Origin: Bdellovibrionales bacterium RIFOXYC1_FULL_37_79
GTDB lineage: Bacteria > Bdellovibrionota > Bacteriovoracia > Bacteriovoracales > Bacteriovoracaceae
DNA: 64,000 bases
Direction of reading: 5' to 3'
Assembly (NCBI GenBank): GCA_001770015.1
Contig: MEQB01000022.1
Location: forward strand, 1-64,000
Below the pieces are notes generated by a model that was not told the DNA's origin, did no database searches, and saw nothing but the letters and a program-made list of their open reading frames with translations. Shown here piece by piece: positions 54,877-64,000 of the stretch; position 1 is the first letter of the stretch, and each line of letters begins with the position of its first letter. Position numbers and translations under genes: made by a program.

Positions 54877-55545
54877 TTAGTTCATGTCGTTTAAATAAAG
54901 TTTTGCAATTTTCGCAAAGTTCGAGTCACTAAAGTGATCGACCACATATTTGAAATTAATCATAGCATCTTCTTTTTTTCCCATTTTTAAATAAATTCTT
55001 CCCAAATCAAGATAGACTTTGGATTCCATCAGGGTGACTGATGAGGCATTCATTTTTTTCAAGTAAGCAACGGCGTTGTCAAGATCGTTGGAATCTTCAT
55101 AAACAACCGCCAGCCGGTTATTGAGAAACCAGGCCACAAATGGATTACTACCTTTCAATTCCTTTTGTGATTTTTCAAGTATGTCCTTGGCGAAATTAAG
55201 CTCTCCCCTCTCTATAAACAGATCCGCTGATTGAATACTTAAAGTAAAGGCTCCGTGATACGAACCAGTCACTTTAAGCAGCTCTGCAAATTTATTAACA
55301 TAATCCTTGCCATCAATTTTTTTTTCTTCAAGCTGTTTAAAGGTGTTTTTTTCAAAGTCATAAATAACTTTGGACAACTCCTGTTGCTGTTTTTCAGACA
55401 TATTGCTGGTGATACCCCAAATGGCCACGCCCAAAAAAGCCGCCAAAATCACTGAGATCACCAAAACTTTGTTTCTGGCAACAAATTGCCCTATCTCTGT
55501 TCGATTTAACTCCTCATCAACATAACTCATCATTTTATTAGACAT
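54877..55545 (-). CDS. YfgM-like tetratricopeptide membrane protein
   Basis: From the ATG at 55545 (GGGGAG three bases upstream) the protein has 222 residues with one transmembrane helix (VLVISVILAAFLGVAIWGI, about residues 28-46) and TPR-like helices behind it. YfgM interacts with the Sec/BAM machinery in other bacteria. The bamB neighbour supports this. Upstream in-frame codons to 55581 lack a ribosome site. Confidence 0.75.
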   Translation of the reverse strand: MSNKMMSYVDEELNRTEIGQFVARNKVLVISVILAAFLGVAIWGITSNMSEKQQQELSKVIYDFEKNTFKQLEEKKIDGKDYVNKFAELLKVTGSYHGAFTLSIQSADLFIERGELNFAKDILEKSQKELKGSNPFVAWFLNNRLAVVYEDSNDLDNAVAYLKKMNASSVTLMESKVYLDLGRIYLKMGKKEDAMINFKYVVDHFSDSNFAKIAKLYLNDMN

Positions 55546-55684
55546 GGACTCCCCTTGATATTCAATCTTGTGTTTATTCACGCTGAATTTTATTTGACTT
55601 GACTACTAGTTGTCAAAAATACTTCGCAATTGTATCCTATTATTTGAAAATTCCCAATAACCCCCTTTTAATCAGGAAGGTACT

Positions 55685-56185
55685 ATGTCTGTTAATAAAT
55701 ATTTTTTTTTGATTCTTTCATCACTAATGATGTTATCTGCCACCTGCTTGAGTACAGAAAAAGATGGACGCCTAGGCCTTGGCACCACTAATCAACTGGC
55801 CACCGATCTTCCGGCCATCTCCCTCAAGTTGCAAAAGTCACCTTCTCTGGCCGTAGGAGCGCTGTTTGGTTTTGATACCAACGAAAACACGGGTGGTTGG
55901 GGAACGGGGTTAAAAATTTATAGAAATTTTTTTGATGAGCCCCAACTCACTTTTTATGGTTCTCTGCTCGCCGCATTGTTAAATAAAAAGAAAGTCACCT
56001 CCAGCGGCGACTCTAAAACAGGATTTCAACTGGACTTAACCATGGGCTCTGAGTTTCATTTCACTGGACTAGAAAGCCTCGGGTTTAGTTTTGAATTCGG
56101 ATTATCATTTGAAAAGATCACCGACTTTGTTGTCAAAACCGTAGGGCATAACTTTTTTACCGCCGGGATTCACTTCTATTTTTAA
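55685..56185 (+). CDS. Small outer-membrane beta-barrel-like protein
   Basis: Signal peptide MSVNKYFFLILSSLMMLSATCLS, then 140 residues of alternating hydrophobic strands ending in HFYF, the C-terminal aromatic signature of outer-membrane barrels. GGTFDT-like motifs and Cys are absent after the leader. Role unknown. Ribosome site AGGAAGG is near the start. Confidence 0.55.
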   Translation: MSVNKYFFLILSSLMMLSATCLSTEKDGRLGLGTTNQLATDLPAISLKLQKSPSLAVGALFGFDTNENTGGWGTGLKIYRNFFDEPQLTFYGSLLAALLNKKKVTSSGDSKTGFQLDLTMGSEFHFTGLESLGFSFEFGLSFEKITDFVVKTVGHNFFTAGIHFYF

Positions 56186-56246
56186 ATAGATTCCCTTCAA
56201 ATAGGGTATCGACATTGGGCATAATTAGACGTTAAAATAATTATTA

Positions 56247-57047
56247 ATGACAAAAAGATTATTAGTTTTTTTAATACTTTTTATTTTAGCTTGCTTTTCA
56301 TCAAACGCCCAATTTGATGACAGCGAATTAATTGAAGCGAATGTTTTTGATGATGATCTAGAAGTCGGTGGTGATATCTTTAGCGATTTTAACGAGGACC
56401 TCGAAACTGCCAAAGTTGCGGAATTCGAACGCTATTACAGGTATGGACGTTTTTTTTCATTTAATATCGGTCTGGGTGTAACCATGTTTGATGGCAATCG
56501 TGGCTACGCCTACGAAAATCAGCTTCCCTCTTATTCTCTCTCCTTTACTTTTTTTCAAAATTTCAGAGTAGCTTACGGCATCGGAGTTGGATTTTCCAAA
56601 CATCATATGTTTCTGCCTGATGCCACCAGAGGACACACCCCAGTCGATCTAGAGGGTGGACCTGGTTTTGTCGATGTCAGCATGCTACGAACATTTTTTT
56701 CTTCCAGATACTACCTAGATACGGCAGATCTGGGAACTGCCATCACTTACTCCAACCCCTACGTTATCGGAAGGATTGAATATTGGTATTTGACCAATAA
56801 ATTCATCGATCAAAGCGCAACTCCCGATGATAGCGGGGGTGGGCTTGGCTTTGGAATGGGATTTGGACTGGAATTTCCCATCAAACTCAAAGAATCATTT
56901 ATCGGGGTTGAATTACTGTTTCACACCGTCAATTTTCACGACAAATTCACCAATGCCTACCAAGCACGCAATGAGGGGGAATTTGGCTACGAGGATATGA
57001 GCGGAAATGCCTGGTCAACCACCGTCAGCTATATTATCTCTTGGTAG
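56247..57047 (+). CDS. Outer-membrane beta-barrel-like protein (266 aa)
   Basis: Signal peptide MTKRLLVFLILFILACFSSNA is followed by an acidic N-terminal stretch and barrel-like strands (FSFNIGLGVTMFDG, FRVAYGIGVGFSKHH, LGFGMGFGLEFPIKL) ending in IISW. The C-terminal Trp is typical of barrels recognised by BAM. Its last 14 bp overlap the convergent der. Function unknown. Confidence 0.6.
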   Translation: MTKRLLVFLILFILACFSSNAQFDDSELIEANVFDDDLEVGGDIFSDFNEDLETAKVAEFERYYRYGRFFSFNIGLGVTMFDGNRGYAYENQLPSYSLSFTFFQNFRVAYGIGVGFSKHHMFLPDATRGHTPVDLEGGPGFVDVSMLRTFFSSRYYLDTADLGTAITYSNPYVIGRIEYWYLTNKFIDQSATPDDSGGGLGFGMGFGLEFPIKLKESFIGVELLFHTVNFHDKFTNAYQARNEGEFGYEDMSGNAWSTTVSYIISW

Positions 57048-58749
57048 AAGAATCCCTCTTCGAAGAATTGGCCCTTTTTTCCAAATCACTACTGGTTCTA
57101 AAGATCAAATGGATCGGTGCATTTTTAAGATCAAAACTATCCCGAATGCCATTTTTTAAATACCGCTTGTAATTTTCAGGTATTCCTTTAGATCTGTTAG
57201 TAAAAAGTAAAAAAGTAGGCGGATTGGCCTTGATCATAGAGGAATATTTCACCTTTAAGCGTTTGCCACCGGTGTTGGCTATCACAATTGAATTCTTATC
57301 AACCAAGTCAATAATTGTTTGATTGACTTCACTGGTGGGTATCCTTTTATTTCTAATCAGAATGGTTTCCACCAAAACTTTTTTAAATTTTCCGATATGC
57401 TGTTTATATTTAGCCGATAATGGAACCACATCACAAAACTCCAACCAGGGAATCTCATCCCTTAACTCTTCGATCCATTGTTTTTTATCTTTTGGAGTTT
57501 TAAGCTTTTCGCTCACCAGATCTATCTTATTGATGGCCAAAATAACCGATTTTCCTTTTTCCAGGGCAATATCCACCAACCGTTGATCTTGATGATTGAT
57601 ACCCTTGGTGGCATCGATTAAATAAACCACTACATCAGCGTGGGTAATAGCGCTTAGGGACCTGTAAACCGATTGCTCTTCCACAAAATCATCTATCGAT
57701 TTTTGTCGCCTGATCCCGGCAGTGTCAATCAAATGAATGGTTCTCCAATAATTCCCTTCAGCCTTTTTTTCCTCTGGCTGGACAGTCTCTTCTATCTTTT
57801 CATCGGCAAAAACTTTTTCATAGATCTCTTGTGAGATATCCTCTTGTTTTATTTTTCCTTGCATGTATTGCATATTATTTTTTTGATAATCCTGATAATC
57901 ACTTATCAACTGGTCGGTTTTTTCTCCCCAGCTCATTTTCTGATCCAGCAAATTAGCCTCTTTATCAAAATAAAGATCAAAAAAACCTTCGATGGGATCA
58001 ACGGTGGTGCCGGGTATATCACTCACCAGGGCCCGTGGTGCACCAATCAAGCAGTTAAGTAAAGTGGATTTTCCAGCATTAGGTCCTCCGACCAGGGCCA
58101 CTTTAGATACCACCTTCTCTCTGGGAGTAACCCCTATTTGTAATTTGGGAATGTTAAGCTCATCTGCCGCGATTGTTTTTTCAAAGGCAATGACCTCTTT
58201 TTGAATCTGCATAGCCAGTTCATCTGTTCCTCTCTTGTGAGCTGCGGAAATCATAAAAATATCATCAATATCCACTCCCAACGTATAAAAATCAGCCTCA
58301 TCCCCCATCTGTTTGTCTGAATCATATTTATTAATCACCAGCCAGAATTTTTTCTTTTTCATTCTCAAATAATCAATAATGCTTTTATCTACAGGAATCG
58401 GACCTTCCCTAACATCCACCACAAACAACACCATATCACTTTCATCGATGGCCAGTTTGGCATGTTCAATCATGATATTGAAAAACTTGAAATTTCTTTT
58501 CTCTTTTTCTGTTTTACTGGGCTCATTTATTTTTTCCAAGTAAAATCCACCCGTATCAATCAAAATAATCTCCCGAGGGGCTTCATGATTAACCAAATCA
58601 AATTTCGCAAAACCATAATGCCGATCCCTGGTGACCCCGGGTAAATCGTAAGTGATATTTTTATTATCCCTTTTTATTAATCGGTTATAAACCGTGCTTT
58701 TGCCAACATTGGGCCTTCCTATTATTGAAACTACCATTGATCTTTCCAT
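57034..58749 (-). CDS. der: Der (EngA) ribosome-assembly GTPase with an unusual insertion
   Basis: Der has two tandem GTPase domains and a KH-like end for 50S maturation. Seen here: GRPNVGKST (about 11-19), LIDTGGF (64-70), NKYD; then GGPNAGKST (221-229), PGTTVDP (247-252), LIDTAGIRR (340-348), NKID (407-410). Between TTVDP and LIDTAG lie about 85 residues instead of the usual 20 or so, with an extra acidic/Gln-rich stretch (about 262-333) that brings the length to 571 versus about 440-490. GGGGA precedes the ATG. It follows era by 20 bp. Confidence 0.93.
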   Translation of the reverse strand: MERSMVVSIIGRPNVGKSTVYNRLIKRDNKNITYDLPGVTRDRHYGFAKFDLVNHEAPREIILIDTGGFYLEKINEPSKTEKEKRNFKFFNIMIEHAKLAIDESDMVLFVVDVREGPIPVDKSIIDYLRMKKKKFWLVINKYDSDKQMGDEADFYTLGVDIDDIFMISAAHKRGTDELAMQIQKEVIAFEKTIAADELNIPKLQIGVTPREKVVSKVALVGGPNAGKSTLLNCLIGAPRALVSDIPGTTVDPIEGFFDLYFDKEANLLDQKMSWGEKTDQLISDYQDYQKNNMQYMQGKIKQEDISQEIYEKVFADEKIEETVQPEEKKAEGNYWRTIHLIDTAGIRRQKSIDDFVEEQSVYRSLSAITHADVVVYLIDATKGINHQDQRLVDIALEKGKSVILAINKIDLVSEKLKTPKDKKQWIEELRDEIPWLEFCDVVPLSAKYKQHIGKFKKVLVETILIRNKRIPTSEVNQTIIDLVDKNSIVIANTGGKRLKVKYSSMIKANPPTFLLFTNRSKGIPENYKRYLKNGIRDSFDLKNAPIHLIFRTSSDLEKRANSSKRDSSTKR

Positions 58750-58769
58750 CTTGCTTCCCCAGTCAAATT

Positions 58770-59738
58770 TTAACGACTTCTCCAGACTCTGTTAGAATCG
58801 ACTGCTCGATGCAGTCCAATCGACTCCAGCACATAATTATTTTTAGGCCATCCGGGGGTCACTTTGACATGCAAATTCAAGTTGACCTGGCAACCGAGCA
58901 TCTCTTCAATTTTCGCTCTTGACCTGGTTCCAATTTCCTTAATAACCGCTCCCTGCTTGCCAACGACTATGCCTCGCTGACTGGGACGGTTTACGATAAT
59001 TGATGCCGCAATGTGAACAATCGGTTTGCTGAGGGTCTCGTCCTCTCTGCCATCTTGAAACTCTTCCACCACCACTGCAATTTCATAAGGTAATTCTTCA
59101 TTTAAAAGTAAAAAGGCCTGTTCCCTTATATATTCCGTTACAAAAAACCTTTCATTTTTATTGGAAACATCCCCATCAGGATAAAGATGATATCCGGTCT
59201 TCGCCTCATCACAAATAGCACCGGTTAAAAGATGAATATTTTCTCCATTTTTTGAACTAATCGAAAAATATTTTTCAATTTTGGGAATTAACTGTTTAGC
59301 CGCATTAAAAATTTCCAAAAGCAGTTCATCGCTAATTTTTACCAGATCGTTTTTGGTAAAAATGAGCCAGGTCTTATCCAACTCAAATTTCAAAGTCTCT
59401 TTAATGGAATTAAGTTGAGGCATAACATCACTGGTTAAATCAATTAATATAAAATTAAGATCCACTCCCTCGCACCCCTCCCTGGCCTGTTCATTCAACC
59501 TCTTGTTGAATTCCTTATTACTTTTATGTATCCCGGGAGTGTCCACCAGCACCACTTCAGTTTTATCAATATTAAAAACACAATGGAATTTATTCCGGGT
59601 GGTTTGCGGTTTATGAGTCACAACGGACAACTCGGTTCCAATTAAATAATTGATCAACGAACTTTTACCAGCGTTAGGAACACCTAACACGGAAATCATA
59701 ATTGATTTATTACTTGGGTGCTGATGTTTTAATAACAT
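58770..59738 (-). CDS. era: Era, 16S rRNA-processing GTPase
   Basis: The 322-residue protein carries GVPNAGKSSL (G1), KPQTTRNKF (G2), VDTPGIHK (G3), TKND (G4) and a C-terminal KH domain with GIVVGKQGAVIKEIG. Era assists 30S assembly. The start overlaps the rnc reading frame by 29 bp, consistent with an rnc-era-der operon. Confidence 0.95.
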   Translation of the reverse strand: MLLKHQHPSNKSIMISVLGVPNAGKSSLINYLIGTELSVVTHKPQTTRNKFHCVFNIDKTEVVLVDTPGIHKSNKEFNKRLNEQAREGCEGVDLNFILIDLTSDVMPQLNSIKETLKFELDKTWLIFTKNDLVKISDELLLEIFNAAKQLIPKIEKYFSISSKNGENIHLLTGAICDEAKTGYHLYPDGDVSNKNERFFVTEYIREQAFLLLNEELPYEIAVVVEEFQDGREDETLSKPIVHIAASIIVNRPSQRGIVVGKQGAVIKEIGTRSRAKIEEMLGCQVNLNLHVKVTPGWPKNNYVLESIGLHRAVDSNRVWRSR

Positions 59739-60603
59739 GGTTATCTCCTTCTAAATAAAGTCTTTTCTTAAGCACTTGGTAAGCCAACTCTCTTTCAATC
59801 TGTTTTTTGGCAGCGCCAGTCCTGGTTAGGATGATTTTATTATCAATCATTAAATCAATCCTATATTGTTTATCTTCCATTTCGATATTTTGATATTGTG
59901 GTAGTCCCTTCCCAAGCGAAACCGTCAATTCTTGCAATCTTGATTTGGGATCAAACTCATCAAGAGCTTCATCTGATATAAAATCTTTTTTAAATTGTTC
60001 CTGGTATAAATTCAAAATAGTGGTAAAAACTTTTTGCACCCCTAAAAATCCAGAATCCGCAAAAATTCCCCCGAGCAAAGATTCAAAGGCATCGGATAAC
60101 ACCGACGATTTCAAATACCCCTTGGTACACAATTCCCCTTTTCCCAGCAAAATAACCCGGGATAGACCTAAAATATTGGACAGTAATGCAAGCGAAAGCT
60201 CATTGACCAAGGCGCTTCTGAGTTTCGATAACTTTCCTTCTTGAAAATGAGGATAGGTTTTAATAAGCAAAGCAGCTATCAGCAGATCAATAACCGCATC
60301 TCCCAGATACTCCAGACGCTGATTACTTTCTAATTTTAATTCGGGAAATTCATTAATAAGAGAAGAATGGGTAATCGACGTCAAAAAAATGTCAAAATTA
60401 TTAAATTGATAATCAATTTTTTGTAGTAAATTTTTAGTGGATGAGTGGTTAAAAACAAAGTCCGAAAGAACTTTTCGCGAACAATCATTTCTCTCCGTGA
60501 TAAATTCAAATAATTCCACGGACAACAATAAGTCCTTTTTGTTTTGGTTACAGGTCGTCTTTTGCACTTTCGGCTCACATATATAAATTGTCTGTTGACG
60601 CAT
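59710..60603 (-). CDS. rnc: Ribonuclease III
   Basis: RNase III cleaves double-stranded RNA. The catalytic domain has NQRLEYLGDAVIDLLIA (about 93-110) and SDAFESLLGGIFADSG; the C-terminal dsRBD begins DPKSRLQELTVSLGK. The 5' end is uncertain. From 60603 the protein has a 60-residue N-terminal extension and no clear ribosome site. A TTG near 60525 with AAGGA 7 nt before it would give a shorter form. It overlaps era by 29 bp. Confidence 0.93.
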   Translation of the reverse strand: MRQQTIYICEPKVQKTTCNQNKKDLLLSVELFEFITERNDCSRKVLSDFVFNHSSTKNLLQKIDYQFNNFDIFLTSITHSSLINEFPELKLESNQRLEYLGDAVIDLLIAALLIKTYPHFQEGKLSKLRSALVNELSLALLSNILGLSRVILLGKGELCTKGYLKSSVLSDAFESLLGGIFADSGFLGVQKVFTTILNLYQEQFKKDFISDEALDEFDPKSRLQELTVSLGKGLPQYQNIEMEDKQYRIDLMIDNKIILTRTGAAKKQIERELAYQVLKKRLYLEGDNHVIKTSAPK

Positions 60604-60722
60604 GTATCAAATCTTTCAGAGAAAAACAAGGAAACTCTTTTCACTTGTATAATGTATGGGGTACTTGTATTATTTCTGGGCAAACCCTGTAAAAATTACT
60701 TGTTAAAGGAGCGGCTTTTTCC

Positions 60723-61718
60723 ATGCTGGAAGATAAATTCGGACATTTTTTTGAATTAGAACGAAAATTTGTTAGTAAATTAGACAAAGAAGGACTAAGC
60801 AGAAATACAGTCAAAAATTACAAGACTGATTTGGACTGCTTTAATAAATTTCTACGATCTTTCCAATCACCTTTTGATTTAAATAATTTAAACACGGATC
60901 TGGCACAAAAATACAACGATTTTCTAAACCAGAAACTAAATTCCGATAACTCCAAAAGACGACGCATTCAAACCCTTAGAATTTTTTTAGACTTTTTGGT
61001 AGGACAAAGCATTATTTCCACCAATCCAGTACGAAACCTGCAGTCTTCGCCCAAATTTTTGGACATTCCACACCCTACCCCTTTTAGCGATATCAAAACT
61101 CTGTGGACTTATCTGCTAGAAGAAAAAGAAAGTAGCGACGAAATGATCAAATTGCTGGCCCAAAGAAATCAAGTTATCTTGCTATTAATTTTTGGTGCGG
61201 GTCTAAAGGTTTCAGATATCTCTCACATGAAAACGCAACAAGTTTTTCTAGACTCATCTCCCAGAGTCATGATGCTTCCCTTGAAAAGAGAACCATATAC
61301 CATCCCGCTTCCTCCCATTTTTTCCTCCATTTTTTTAGAATATAGTGAATCATTAAATAGCTTCAAAAAAAAATCCGGATTAACTTTTGATGAAATACTC
61401 TTTAATGCCAACCCCTACCAGATCATCTCTGGCGGATTATCACCCCGAGGGCTTGAACTGATCTTTGAAGAATTTAGAAAAAAACTGGTTTTACAGCTCA
61501 CCCCCAAATCACTCCGCCAGGCGTGTATCTTTAAATGGATTGCTCAAAATAAAAAAGATAATCTCATCAAAGAATGGATGGGCGTTTCCAGTGCCTATAG
61601 TTTGAAGCTTTACAAGGACCATGCCACCAACAACCTCTATAGTGATCAATTCCTTGAAGAGATGTATCTCAACCTGAAGCGAAGAAGAGCCTCCGTTATT
61701 TCAAATAATCTGATGTGA
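60723..61718 (+). CDS. Xer-like tyrosine-recombinase-fold protein with lost catalytic residues
   Basis: The 331-residue protein has the core-binding SAM-like N-domain and a C-terminal domain resembling XerC/D. The active-site motifs look degraded. GLRVSE is GLKVSD (R to K at 162), TPHxLR is TPKSLR (H to K at 262; R265 kept) and LGHSS is MGVSS (H to V at 287). The Tyr position is kept (KLYKDH, 297). Recombination activity is therefore unlikely, and a DNA-binding role is possible. It is not linked to the island at 10.7 kb. The gene converges on the coiled-coil gene, 3 bp apart. Confidence 0.7.
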   Translation: MLEDKFGHFFELERKFVSKLDKEGLSRNTVKNYKTDLDCFNKFLRSFQSPFDLNNLNTDLAQKYNDFLNQKLNSDNSKRRRIQTLRIFLDFLVGQSIISTNPVRNLQSSPKFLDIPHPTPFSDIKTLWTYLLEEKESSDEMIKLLAQRNQVILLLIFGAGLKVSDISHMKTQQVFLDSSPRVMMLPLKREPYTIPLPPIFSSIFLEYSESLNSFKKKSGLTFDEILFNANPYQIISGGLSPRGLELIFEEFRKKLVLQLTPKSLRQACIFKWIAQNKKDNLIKEWMGVSSAYSLKLYKDHATNNLYSDQFLEEMYLNLKRRRASVISNNLM

Positions 61719-61721
61719 TAG

Positions 61722-62567
61722 TCAATGGGTTTGACGAAGACTATCTTCCAACCGGTTTCGATAATCTCTAACACTTTCGGTTTGAGCTTCCTTGGTCAGC
61801 GGAATATATTCTTGAGGCCTGGTCTCCACCGGTAGCCCCATATCCAAATCAGAAAACCAGCGATCCATCGTCTGATCTCTTTTTTCCACCAGATAAAAAT
61901 CCAAATCCTTTTCAAGCTGATCAAGATAAAAAACCAATTCTTTTTGCAGTTTAAATTGTTCTTGCCTTTTAAGTTGCAAGTTATCAATGGCCTCCTGTTT
62001 TTGTCTTTTGATCCTGAGAATTTCTTTGTCGTATTCAGCGGCCACAGAAATACTTTTCTGATCAAACCCCCACAAAAAATCATTGACGTTGTTGAGTTGA
62101 TTAAACAGGTCAGATTTGCGCTCCAAAAGAGTCTTTCGATGAGCACTGGCCTGTCTTACTCTTTCACTTAACACCTCCGACTTAAACCGCAACACCGATC
62201 CTCTTCTAAAATATTCATTATTCCCCAGGCAAGATCTAATGTCCGCTACATACATAACAAAATATTTTTCTTCCACGCTCCTCACAAATCCCTGGCATCT
62301 TTGGTTGACCTGGGTTTGATTAATCGTAAACTCCACCATATCTCCAATTCGAAAGAGCCTGGTATTTTTTGTCCCGGATTCCACCTTGAAAATCCGGGTC
62401 GTCTCATCCCTATCTGTCACTCTCCCTTTGAAAAACGAATAATCAAAAGTCGGATCATAAAATGAGTCTTTCGGAGGCACCAAATGGTCAGAGATATTGG
62501 TTTCCCTTGATAGGCTAACTCCGTGACAAAGCAGATTGATTAACAAAAAAATCAGGAACTTTTTCAT
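61722..62567 (-). CDS. Exported coiled-coil protein of unknown function
   Basis: A signal peptide (MKKFLIFLLINLLCHGVSLS) precedes a beta-rich region with a Cys pair (RCQGF, SCLGN) and then a long charged coiled-coil (about residues 130-235, many RQ/KQ repeats such as LKRQEQFKLQKEL). The 281-residue protein probably acts in the periplasm. No family assigned. Confidence 0.65.
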   Translation of the reverse strand: MKKFLIFLLINLLCHGVSLSRETNISDHLVPPKDSFYDPTFDYSFFKGRVTDRDETTRIFKVESGTKNTRLFRIGDMVEFTINQTQVNQRCQGFVRSVEEKYFVMYVADIRSCLGNNEYFRRGSVLRFKSEVLSERVRQASAHRKTLLERKSDLFNQLNNVNDFLWGFDQKSISVAAEYDKEILRIKRQKQEAIDNLQLKRQEQFKLQKELVFYLDQLEKDLDFYLVEKRDQTMDRWFSDLDMGLPVETRPQEYIPLTKEAQTESVRDYRNRLEDSLRQTH

Positions 62568-62684
62568 ACCTATATTATGAAGCCAAATAATAGATATTTC
62601 GAGTTTATTTTTTAAGTCAATATATCTTTTCTAAACTTAAAAACATTGATATGAGCTTATTAACTGAAATCGAGGGAGTAAATA

Positions 62685-63329
62685 ATGCAAATTTTTATAG
62701 ATACCGGCTCTTTGGAAGAAATTAAAGAAGTTGCTAGCTTTGGAATTATTGATGGCGTCACCACCAATCCTTCGCTGATTGCCAAAACCGGTCAATCCAG
62801 GGATGAAATAATCACCGAAATTGTAAAGATAATTGATGGACCAATTTCCGCAGAAGTCATTTCAACCGATAGCCAGGGAATGATTGAAGAAGGCAAAATG
62901 CTTTCTAAAATTCATAAAAATGTCACCATTAAAGTGCCCATGACGATCGAAGGTATCAAAGCATGCAAGTGGTTTTCTGAAAATAAAATCAAGACTAACG
63001 TTACCCTGGTTTTTTCGTCTAATCAGGCCCTTTTGGCAGCTAAGGCCGGAGCTACTTATGTATCGCCATTTATCGGACGACTCGATGATATTGGACATGA
63101 TGGCATGAACTTAATTGAGGAAATCAGACAGGTATTTGACAATTACGGATTTACTACCCAAATTCTGGCTGCTTCTATCCGCCATCCTGACCATGTAAGG
63201 GTTGCCTCCATGGTAGGTGCTGATGTGGCCACGGTTCCCTTTGATGTTATCAAGAAACTTTACAATCATGTTCTTACTGATAAAGGTTTGGAATCCTTTT
63301 TAAAAGATTACAAAAAATCAATTAGTTAA
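62685..63329 (+). CDS. tal: Small transaldolase (TalC/fructose-6-phosphate aldolase type)
   Basis: The 214-residue protein has [21 protein letters not shown], the Schiff-base Lys in VTIKVPMT (about residue 86) and the [13 protein letters not shown] segment. This short (talC-like) group handles three-carbon transfers in the pentose-phosphate pathway. Transaldolase and F6P aldolase cannot be separated from sequence here. Ribosome site GAGGGAG. Confidence 0.92.
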   Translation: MQIFIDTGSLEEIKEVASFGIIDGVTTNPSLIAKTGQSRDEIITEIVKIIDGPISAEVISTDSQGMIEEGKMLSKIHKNVTIKVPMTIEGIKACKWFSENKIKTNVTLVFSSNQALLAAKAGATYVSPFIGRLDDIGHDGMNLIEEIRQVFDNYGFTTQILAASIRHPDHVRVASMVGADVATVPFDVIKKLYNHVLTDKGLESFLKDYKKSIS

Positions 63330-63429
63330 ACAAACTTTTTATGCTCAATTAAAACTCGAATGAGTCAATTTATTTGCCCTCTTGCCGATGAGTGATTGAC
63401 TGTTATTAGTCGATCAACCAGAGGCCCTC

Positions 63430-64000
63430 ATGCAAAAATTGACTCTTTTTATTTTAATATTGGTCACCTGTTTTGCTTGTCTTGAAATGGAACCAAAACC
63501 AGAACGAGGCCCTTCATCCCTGCCTGCGGCCAATTATGAAACGGCCACAATTAGATGGAGCAACGAGCTCGTCTCAACCAGTAATCTCAATCTTATGATT
63601 TCCTCAGATTTTTCGGATCAAGAAAAAGCCAGCATCGGGGAAATTATTAGCACATGGAATGTGGCCCACGAAGATTTATCATTTATAAGCGAAACCCGCC
63701 AGGAAACCTCCAACCTCAATACCAGTGATCTCAATGTGTATCGTGACAACACCCTTGGGATTTATAAATCCTATAGTTGGTTTGATGAATTAAGTAGCTT
63801 TGCTCTCGGAGTTACTCAGTTTTATGCCACCAGAAGAAATGCTGGTATGGATAGTGAGTATCTGGAAATTCTGCATGCTGATATCATTCTTAATTACAAG
63901 GACTACAATTTTGATGCCAACGACAAGGCCTATTCGGGGTATGATTTATATTCAGTTATTCTGCATGAAATGGGGCATTTTTTAGGATTAAAACACACCC
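63430..64000 (+). CDS. Matrixin/M10-like zinc peptidase lipoprotein, cut by window edge
   Basis: From ATG 63430 (GAGG upstream) the frame is open to the window end, so the C-terminus is missing. A hydrophobic start (LTLFILILVTCFAC) gives a lipobox-like Cys. The visible end contains the full zinc motif HEMGHFLGLKH (HExxHxxGxxH), as in matrixins and other metzincins. A Thr/Asn-rich region precedes it. It is probably a surface protease. Confidence 0.75.
   Translation, partial: MQKLTLFILILVTCFACLEMEPKPERGPSSLPAANYETATIRWSNELVSTSNLNLMISSDFSDQEKASIGEIISTWNVAHEDLSFISETRQETSNLNTSDLNVYRDNTLGIYKSYSWFDELSSFALGVTQFYATRRNAGMDSEYLEILHADIILNYKDYNFDANDKAYSGYDLYSVILHEMGHFLGLKHT

Noticed and set aside
60723-61718. 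The Xer-like protein as the integrase that inserted the island at 10.7 kb
   Set aside because: It lies 43 kb away, is not flanked by related repeats, and has lost the catalytic R and H residues, so there is no support for a link.
1-64000. CRISPR arrays, rRNA or tRNA genes
   Set aside because: Reading through found no regularly spaced repeats and no tRNA-like or rRNA-like sequence, but no dedicated search could be run.

Overview
The window is chromosomal DNA from an AT-rich Gram-negative bacterium. Lipobox lipoproteins, many exported peptidases, beta-barrel-like proteins ending in an aromatic residue, and a yfgM-bamB pair near der, era and rnc point to a proteobacterium-like cell with an outer membrane. 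Gene style and the mix of exported hydrolases suggest a Bdellovibrionota relative (Bacteriovoracia or Oligoflexia type). That placement is inference; no rRNA is present. No tRNA, rRNA or CRISPR array was seen.

Layout. 1-5.1 kb: a truncated HelD-type SF1 helicase, a lipoprotein and a large exported orphan. 5.1-10.7 kb: a complete [NiFe]-hydrogenase maturation set, hypBA on the minus strand diverging from hypFCDE, with no hydrogenase structural genes in view. 10.7-17.5 kb: a 6.7-kb insert bounded by a 105-bp direct repeat (104/105 identical). The repeat contains the 3' end of hypE and the 3' end of the convergent exported-protein gene, so both host genes stay intact. The insert carries a broken BNR-repeat gene, a phosphotransferase-like gene, an M14 carboxypeptidase, a DUF1232 protein and a frameshifted HNH nuclease. 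17.4-21.5 kb: exported proteins, a radical SAM protein and a tandem pair of Cys-repeat proteins.

21.5-52.6 kb is mainly acyl-CoA and leucine catabolism: three acyl-CoA dehydrogenases (one isovaleryl-CoA type), 3-oxoacid CoA-transferase, ADP-forming acyl-CoA synthetase, two thiolases, an OadA-like biotin carboxyltransferase, MccB, methylglutaconyl-CoA hydratase, an HMG-CoA-lyase-like protein, FadB-type hydratase/dehydrogenase, EtfAB and an EtfD-like membrane Fe-S protein. Together they could take leucine and fatty acids to acetyl-CoA and acetoacetate, with electrons passing from the dehydrogenases through ETF to EtfD and the quinone pool. No biotin carboxylase (MccA) accompanies MccB; a fused 5S-1.3S type carboxyltransferase and a very small epsilon-like protein lie nearby. 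This suggests a transcarboxylase-like arrangement, which is a hypothesis only.

52.6-64 kb: envelope and housekeeping genes (lipoprotein, bamB, yfgM-like, two barrel-like proteins, der with an unusual insertion, era, rnc), a Xer-like protein that has lost most catalytic residues, a coiled-coil exported protein, a small transaldolase and a truncated matrixin-like lipoprotein at the right edge.
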